Shown here: positions 6,174-10,072 of the stretch, piece after piece
Layout of the letters: every line of letters begins with the position of its first letter
How positions within the stretch are numbered: the first letter of the stretch is position 1
NCBI GenBank assembly: GCA_934394615.1
Contig: CAKRRJ010000077.1
Span: 1 to 10,072 of the forward strand
Reading direction: 5' to 3'
Source: an uncultured Lachnospiraceae bacterium
Lineage (GTDB): Bacteria > Bacillota > Clostridia > Lachnospirales > Lachnospiraceae
Length of the DNA: 10,072 nucleotides
Program-made: the position numbers and the translations under genes
Notes under the pieces: model-generated
What the model was told of the DNA's origin: nothing
Database searches by the model: none
Seen by the model: only the letters and a program-made list of their open reading frames with translations

Positions 6174-7304
6174 ATGAAAAAGAGAGTATTTGCAATTTCC
6201 ATGGCAGGCCTTACTGCCGCTTCCGCCCTTCTGTCCGGCTGCGGCGCGTCCGGAAACGCCGGAGCCTCCGGCACGGATTCCGCTGCTTCCGGCAGTGCGG
6301 ATGGCGGCGAGCTCTACGTTTACAACTGGGGCGAGTACATTGACGAGGATGTGATCTCCCAGTTTGAGGAAGAGACCGGCATTACCGTTGTTTACGACCT
6401 GTTTGAGACCAACGAGGAGATGTATCCGGTCATCGAAGCCGGTGCTGTCAACTACGATGTCGTATGTCCGTCCGATTATATGATCCAGAAAATGCGCGAA
6501 AACGACCTGCTGGCTGAATTAAACTTCGACAAGATTCCGAATATTGACCAGATTGATCCGGCTTACATGGAAATGTCCCAGGCCTTTGACCCGGAAAACA
6601 AATATTCTGTTCCTTACTGCTGGGGAACGGTCGGTATCCTGTACAATACCAGGCTGTTAGACGAGCTTGGCGTTCCGGCACCGACCAAATGGGCTGATCT
6701 GTGGGATGAACGCTTAAGCGGCGAGATCCTCATGCAGGACAGCGTCCGCGACGCCTTCATGGTAGCATTAAAAAAAGACGGCTGCTCCATGAACAGCGAA
6801 AGCAAGGACGAGCTTGAGCAGGCAAAGCAGGAGCTGATAGACCAGAAACCGCTTGTCCAGGCTTACGTGATCGACCAGGTAAGAGATAAGATGATCGGCG
6901 GCGAGGCTGCTGTCGGTGTCATCTATTCCGGCGAGATGCTTTATATCCAGGATGAGGTCGCAAACCTTGGACTGGACTATGATCTGGAATATGTGATTCC
7001 GGAAGAGGGAACCAACCTGTGGCTGGATTCCTGGGTCATTCCGAAAAACGCGAAAAACAAAGAAAATGCAGAAAAATGGATCGACTTTATGTGCCGCCCG
7101 GATATCGCACAGAAAAACTTTGAGTACATCACCTACCCGACCCCGAACAAGGGCGCATTCGAGCTGTTAGACGAAGAGATGCAGAACAACAAGGCTGTTT
7201 TCCCGGACATCGATTCCCTGGAGAATTCCGAGGTTTATGAATATCTCGGTGATGATACCGATGCCATTTACAACGAGCTCTGGAAAGAAGTCAAATCCAA
7301 CTAA
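6174..7304 (+). CDS. potD: Polyamine-binding lipoprotein, first PotD copy
   Basis: The extracellular substrate-binding protein of the importer, 376 residues from the preferred start. A signal peptide (MKKRVFAISMAGLTAASALL) ends in lipobox LSGC with Cys23 the predicted lipidated residue, followed by a Gly/Ser/Ala-rich linker of about 25 residues. The mature domain starts GELYVYNWGEYIDEDV, the family signature corresponding to the FYNWTEY segment of E. coli PotD. It continues with KWADLWDERLSGEILMQDS, GVIYSGEML, WLDSWVIPKNAKNKENAEKW and ITYPTPN. By eye, aligned with E. coli PotD ligand contacts (numbering recalled), the Trp255/Asp257 pair is conserved as W-L-D, Glu171 is Asp, Trp229 is Tyr and Gln327 is Tyr. 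It lies 33 bases after potC. Spermidine or putrescine is likely, but the ligand is not certain. See the second copy for the differences. Confidence 0.93.
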   Translation: MKKRVFAISMAGLTAASALLSGCGASGNAGASGTDSAASGSADGGELYVYNWGEYIDEDVISQFEEETGITVVYDLFETNEEMYPVIEAGAVNYDVVCPSDYMIQKMRENDLLAELNFDKIPNIDQIDPAYMEMSQAFDPENKYSVPYCWGTVGILYNTRLLDELGVPAPTKWADLWDERLSGEILMQDSVRDAFMVALKKDGCSMNSESKDELEQAKQELIDQKPLVQAYVIDQVRDKMIGGEAAVGVIYSGEMLYIQDEVANLGLDYDLEYVIPEEGTNLWLDSWVIPKNAKNKENAEKWIDFMCRPDIAQKNFEYITYPTPNKGAFELLDEEMQNNKAVFPDIDSLENSEVYEYLGDDTDAIYNELWKEVKSN

Positions 7305-7336
7305 ACATACAGATATTTACAAAACACGGTAACATC

Positions 7337-7357
7337 CCGGCCTCCCCCCGAAGCCGG
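7337..7357 (+). other. Weak hairpin between the two potD copies
   Basis: CCGGC (7337-7341) can pair with GCCGG (7353-7357) around an 11-base C-rich loop. No T-run follows, so it does not terminate transcription. As a short stem just after a stop codon it could slow 3' decay of the upstream message or help set unequal amounts of the two binding proteins; that is inference. The rest of the 89-base gap is AT-rich and holds the second potD ribosome binding site (AGAGGAG, 7378-7384). Confidence 0.3.
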
Positions 7358-7393
7358 ATTACACATTACACAATACAAGAGGAGATTGAGGAA

Positions 7394-8512
7394 ATGAAAA
7401 AAAGATGGATCGTATCTGCTGCAGCACTGTCTGCAGCGGCACTTGCTGTAACCGGCTGCGGCGCTTCTGCTTCTGGCAGTTCCGCTTCCGGCAATTCCGG
7501 TGATTCCGCCGCATCCGGCGATGCCGGCGAGCTCTACGTTTACAACTGGGGCGAGTACATTGACGAGAGCGTCATCGACGAGTTCGAGGAAGAGACCGGA
7601 ATCAAGGTTGTCTATGACCTGTTCGAAACCAACGAGGAGATGTACCCGGTTATCGAGGCCGGCGGCATTGCCTACGATGCAGTATGTCCGTCTGATTTCA
7701 TGATTCAGAAAATGCGCGAGCACGACCTTCTGGCTGAGATCAACTTTGATAATGTACCGAACATTGACCAGATCGATCCCCTTTACATGGAGCTGTCAAA
7801 ATCCTTCGATCCGGAAAACAAATACGCTGTTCCGTACACCTGGGGCACCATCGGCATCCTCTACAATAAGGAGCGCCTGCAGGAGCTTGGCGTTCCGGCA
7901 CCGACCAAATGGGCTGACCTGTGGGATGAGCGCTTAAGCGGCGAGATCCTCATGCAGGACAGCATCCGCAGCGCCTTCATGACCGGCTTAAAGAAAAACG
8001 GCTACTCCTTAAACAGCACCAACCCAGATGAGATCAACAAGGCCAAGCAGGACCTGATCGACCAGAAGCCGTTGGTTCAGGCTTATGTTGTGGATCAGGT
8101 AAGAGATAAGATGATCGGCGGCGAGGCCGCTGTTGGCATCATCTACTCCGGCGAGATGCTCTACATTCAGGGCGAGGACGGAACCGACAACCTGGAATAC
8201 GTGATCCCGGAAGAAGGAACCGACCTGTTCATCGACTGCTGGGTTATCCCGAAAAACGCGAAGAACAAGGAAAACGCAGAGAAGTGGATCAACTTCCTGT
8301 GCAGACCGGACATCGCAAAGAAAAACTTCGAGTACATCACCTACTCCACCCCGAATAAGGGTGCCTTTGATCTGTTAGACGAGGAGATGCAGAACAACAA
8401 GGCAGTCTTCCCGGATATCGACTCCATCAAGAATGCCGAGGTATTAAAGTACCTGGGCGATGATGTAGATGAGATCTACAATGAGGCATGGAAAGAAGTC
8501 AAATCCAAATAA
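7394..8512 (+). CDS. potD: Polyamine-binding lipoprotein, second PotD copy (tandem paralogue)
   Basis: A 372-residue paralogue of the preceding gene, roughly 80% identical over the mature domain by my by-eye count. A signal peptide ends in VTGC with Cys22 predicted to be lipidated, then a Ser/Gly-rich linker. The mature domain has the same framework (GELYVYNWGEY, KWADLWDERLSGEILMQDS, GIIYSGEMLYIQ, PKNAKNKENAEKW). Differences fall at positions lining up with the PotD ligand site: R-S-A-F where copy 1 has R-D-A-F, F-I-D-C where copy 1 has W-L-D-S, and E-V-L where copy 1 has E-V-Y. A four-residue deletion precedes NLEYVIPEEG. This suggests a shifted ligand preference or affinity rather than simple dosage. 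AGAGGAG lies 9 bases before the ATG, with GAGG also closer. It is the last gene of the operon, followed by a terminator. Confidence 0.92.
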   Translation: MKKRWIVSAAALSAAALAVTGCGASASGSSASGNSGDSAASGDAGELYVYNWGEYIDESVIDEFEEETGIKVVYDLFETNEEMYPVIEAGGIAYDAVCPSDFMIQKMREHDLLAEINFDNVPNIDQIDPLYMELSKSFDPENKYAVPYTWGTIGILYNKERLQELGVPAPTKWADLWDERLSGEILMQDSIRSAFMTGLKKNGYSLNSTNPDEINKAKQDLIDQKPLVQAYVVDQVRDKMIGGEAAVGIIYSGEMLYIQGEDGTDNLEYVIPEEGTDLFIDCWVIPKNAKNKENAEKWINFLCRPDIAKKNFEYITYSTPNKGAFDLLDEEMQNNKAVFPDIDSIKNAEVLKYLGDDVDEIYNEAWKEVKSK

Positions 8513-8533
8513 ATATTGATAAGCAGAAATAAT

Positions 8534-8570
8534 AAAAATCCCGGTGACGCATCCGCGCCCCGGGATTTTT
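8534..8570. terminator. Bidirectional intrinsic terminator between potD2 and the AEC permease
   Basis: AAAAATCCCGG (8534-8544) pairs perfectly with CCGGGATTTTT (8560-8570), an 11-bp stem around a 15-base loop. The T-run at the 3' side ends plus-strand transcription of the pot operon. The complement of the A-run gives a T-run for minus-strand transcription of the permease gene, whose stop lies 6 bases away. The two genes converge here. Confidence 0.93.
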
Positions 8571-8575
8571 GTTGT

Positions 8576-9520
8576 TTAGATCAGCGCCAGCGATTTCATT
8601 ACATACAGCCAGAAGGTCAGAGAAAAGGCGCTTCCCAGCGTAGTGATGGCCACAATGCTGGAGCTCAAAACGCCGCTGTGTCCCATATTCCGCGCCATGA
8701 CATAGCTGCTGACGGTGGTGCTGGAACCCAGCATGACCAGAATCGCGATCAGCTCTGCCTCGCGGAAGCCCAGAAGCACGGCCACCGGAAGAAAGAGCGT
8801 ACACAGACCAATCAGCTTCATAAAGCTGGCCACAAACGCCGGTCCCATGCCGGATTTTGCCTCGCTCCACTGAAAGGAAGCACCCATGGCCATCAGGCCA
8901 AGCGGTGTAGTCAGACCGCCCAGGTTGGAAACCGTCTTTGCCAGGATCGTCGGCATCGGAATCCGCAGAACCGACCAGAGAGCGCCGGACAGTATCCCGA
9001 TAATGATCGGATTTGTCACAATCCCTTTCAGCGTCTTTTTGATGAGCGCCGGGCTCATGCCTCCCTGATCCGGATTCGTAAAAGAAAGCACCACAACCGC
9101 CATAATATTGTACAGCGGCACGCTGCCGATGATCATGAGCGGCGCCATGCCGGAATTGCCATAAATGTTCGTAATGAAAGCAATGCCAAGCACTGCCGCG
9201 CTGCTGCGGTACGCGCCCTGGATAAACTCACCGCGCTGGGATTTATCTTTCAGCGCCATGGACATCAGTGCCACAAGAGAAATGCTTACCAGAGTCACTA
9301 CAAAACAGAACGCCACAAATTTTCCGTTCCACGCCTTGGCAAAATCCTGCTTTGCCAGGTCACCGAACAGAAGGACTGGCAGTGTTACTTTAAACACAAA
9401 CTGATTGATTCCGTTGATCATGTTCTCCTGAAACAGCCCTGTTTTTTTGAAAAATACGCCCAGCACCATCAGCAAAAAGATAGGAATGGTCGCATTCAGA
9501 CTGAAGATCAGATTTTCCAT
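8576..9520 (-). CDS. AEC-family (auxin efflux carrier-type) membrane permease
   Basis: A 314-residue integral membrane protein with about ten hydrophobic segments in two halves, as in the AEC/bile-acid-sodium-symporter fold. The N-terminus IFSLNATIPIFLLMVLGVFFKK and the segments around ITNIYGNSGMAPLMIIGSVPLYNI (116-139) and TNPIIIGILSGALW (169-182) fit bacterial AEC permeases, several of which transport malate or other dicarboxylates. The C-terminal half has SNLGGLTTPLGLMAMGASF (198-216), another family hallmark. The start at 9520 has GAGG about 10 bases upstream. It has its own promoter at 9567-9596 and lies downstream of a terminated fumarase-type gene. Dicarboxylate transport is inferred from family and neighbour; the substrate cannot be read from sequence. 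Confidence 0.9.
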   Translation of the reverse strand: MENLIFSLNATIPIFLLMVLGVFFKKTGLFQENMINGINQFVFKVTLPVLLFGDLAKQDFAKAWNGKFVAFCFVVTLVSISLVALMSMALKDKSQRGEFIQGAYRSSAAVLGIAFITNIYGNSGMAPLMIIGSVPLYNIMAVVVLSFTNPDQGGMSPALIKKTLKGIVTNPIIIGILSGALWSVLRIPMPTILAKTVSNLGGLTTPLGLMAMGASFQWSEAKSGMGPAFVASFMKLIGLCTLFLPVAVLLGFREAELIAILVMLGSSTTVSSYVMARNMGHSGVLSSSIVAITTLGSAFSLTFWLYVMKSLALI

Positions 9521-9566
9521 ATGTATTTTTCCTCGGTTCTTTCTTAATTTTTTCTACCGAAATAAT

Positions 9567-9596
9567 ACTATACACAAAAAAATCTGCTCTTGTCAA
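9567..9596 (-). promoter_or_regulatory. Promoter of the AEC permease gene
   Basis: On the minus strand, a perfect TTGACA (9591-9596) is followed after 18 bases by TATAGT (9567-9572, 5 of 6 consensus). Transcription would start about 40 nt before the ATG at 9520. It begins only 19 bases after the preceding gene's terminator hairpin, so the permease is independently expressed. Confidence 0.7.
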
Positions 9597-9615
9597 TCTG
9601 AAGAACAAACGCAAA

Positions 9616-9646
9616 GCGCCGCGAAGAAGGGAATACTTCGCGGCAC
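9616..9646 (-). terminator. Intrinsic terminator of the fumarase-type gene
   Basis: On the minus strand, GTGCCGCGAAG (9636-9646) pairs with CTTCGCGGCGC (9616-9626), 11 bp with one G-T wobble, around a 9-base loop. It is followed by the T-rich TTTGCGTTTGTTCTT (9601-9615). It lies 69 bases after the stop codon at 9716. A T-poor plus-strand flank indicates it works mainly leftward. Confidence 0.82.
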
Positions 9647-9715
9647 CTCGTGTTTTGCGGCAGTGTAATTGGACATTACGTTTATTAGGTTGAAATGAAT
9701 TCTTTTCGGTAAAAC

Positions 9716-10072
9716 TTACTTAATGAAACTTACGTGCTTACAGATCTCTTCGATTGCTTTTTCTTTTCTCTCGTTGAAGACTACCTTGTTCTCCTCGAAC
9801 AGGTTGCGGCCCTCGGTATCGATGGATACGATCAGCGGACCGAACTCTTTAACACGGCAGTTCCACAGAGTCTCCGGCATACCCAGGTCTCTCCACTCAG
9901 CGCGGACAATCTCTTCTACCTCGGTAGCTGCTACAACTGCGTTTCCAGCCGGGAATACACAGTGGATTGCTTTGTAGTTCTTGCAGGCATACTCGGTGTT
10001 CGGGCCCATGCCGCCCTTACCGATGATGACCTTAACACCGGTCTTCTCTACGAACTCTTTCTCGAATTTCTC
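9716..10072 (-). CDS. Class I (Fe-S) fumarase / L-tartrate dehydratase beta subunit, C-terminal part
   Basis: The C-terminal 118 codons are present; the gene continues past the right edge with the reading frame open to base 10072. The internal ATG at 10009 is not the start, because upstream in-frame codons read [22 protein letters not shown] and match the family. Visible marks are [15 protein letters not shown], then [18 protein letters not shown] and [20 protein letters not shown], characteristic of the swivelling C-terminal domain of Fe-S hydro-lyases. In two-subunit enzymes this chain (TtdB/FumB-like) partners an alpha subunit that carries the 4Fe-4S cluster, expected just upstream beyond the window. 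The reaction is reversible hydration of fumarate to malate, or dehydration of tartrate. Sequence alone does not separate the two; fumarase is the default for a strict anaerobe. A terminator follows. Confidence 0.9.
   Translation of the reverse strand, partial: EKFEKEFVEKTGVKVIIGKGGMGPNTEYACKNYKAIHCVFPAGNAVVAATEVEEIVRAEWRDLGMPETLWNCRVKEFGPLIVSIDTEGRNLFEENKVVFNERKEKAIEEICKHVSFIK

Noticed and set aside
8516..9547. A 343-codon open frame on the plus strand opposite the AEC permease
   Set aside because: It is antisense to a clear membrane-protein gene, is rich in His, Arg, Gln and Asn as expected of a complement frame, crosses the terminator at 8534-8570 and has no ribosome binding site or recognisable domain.
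9665..9679. GTAAT-TGGAC-ATTAC hairpin just after the fumarase-type stop
   Set aside because: A short AT-rich stem with no T-run; the GC-rich stem at 9616-9646 is the credible terminator.

Overview
The window looks like chromosomal DNA of a Gram-positive anaerobe of the class Clostridia, most likely a Lachnospiraceae-type gut bacterium. The reasons are moderately high GC genes beside AT-rich promoters, strong AGGAGG ribosome binding sites, Firmicutes-style lipoprotein signals, a PotABCD operon led by an XRE-cupin regulator, and a separate beta subunit of a class I (Fe-S) fumarase. The genus cannot be fixed from this sequence alone.

Layout. Positions 1-2368 (minus strand) hold three genes read leftward: a lactonase-fold beta-propeller protein (1307-2368), chorismate synthase aroC (141-1220) and the first 15 codons of an RpiB/LacAB-type sugar-phosphate isomerase (1-47). 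I see no terminator between them, so they may form one unit. Positions 2369-2836 are a 468-base divergent intergenic region. It holds back-to-back candidate promoters and, rightward, a perfect-consensus promoter followed by a leader of about 300 nt. That leader contains a highly structured block: a closing stem around three abutting stem-loops (a four-way junction, 2615-2786), then a separate hairpin (2790-2811) that repeats the arms of the first stem.

Positions 2837-8512 (plus strand) are a polyamine-uptake locus: XRE-cupin regulator, potA (ATPase), potB and potC (permeases, with 8-nt and 1-nt overlaps), and two tandem potD-like lipoproteins about 80% identical by eye. Several positions that line up with ligand contacts in E. 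coli PotD differ between the two copies. The operon ends at a bidirectional terminator (8534-8570). It is shared with the converging minus-strand AEC-family permease (8576-9520), which has its own promoter. Upstream of that, a minus-strand terminator (9616-9646) ends the C-terminal part of an Fe-S fumarase/tartrate dehydratase beta subunit (9716-10072, cut by the window edge).

How it works together. The regulator probably senses polyamine, or a related ligand, through its cupin domain and controls the transporter. PotD1 and PotD2 capture substrate outside the membrane and deliver it to PotBC, powered by PotA. The AEC permease beside fumarase suggests dicarboxylate (malate/fumarate) handling. 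The least explained part of the window is the structured leader ahead of the regulator. The rest is largely ordinary metabolic and transport content.
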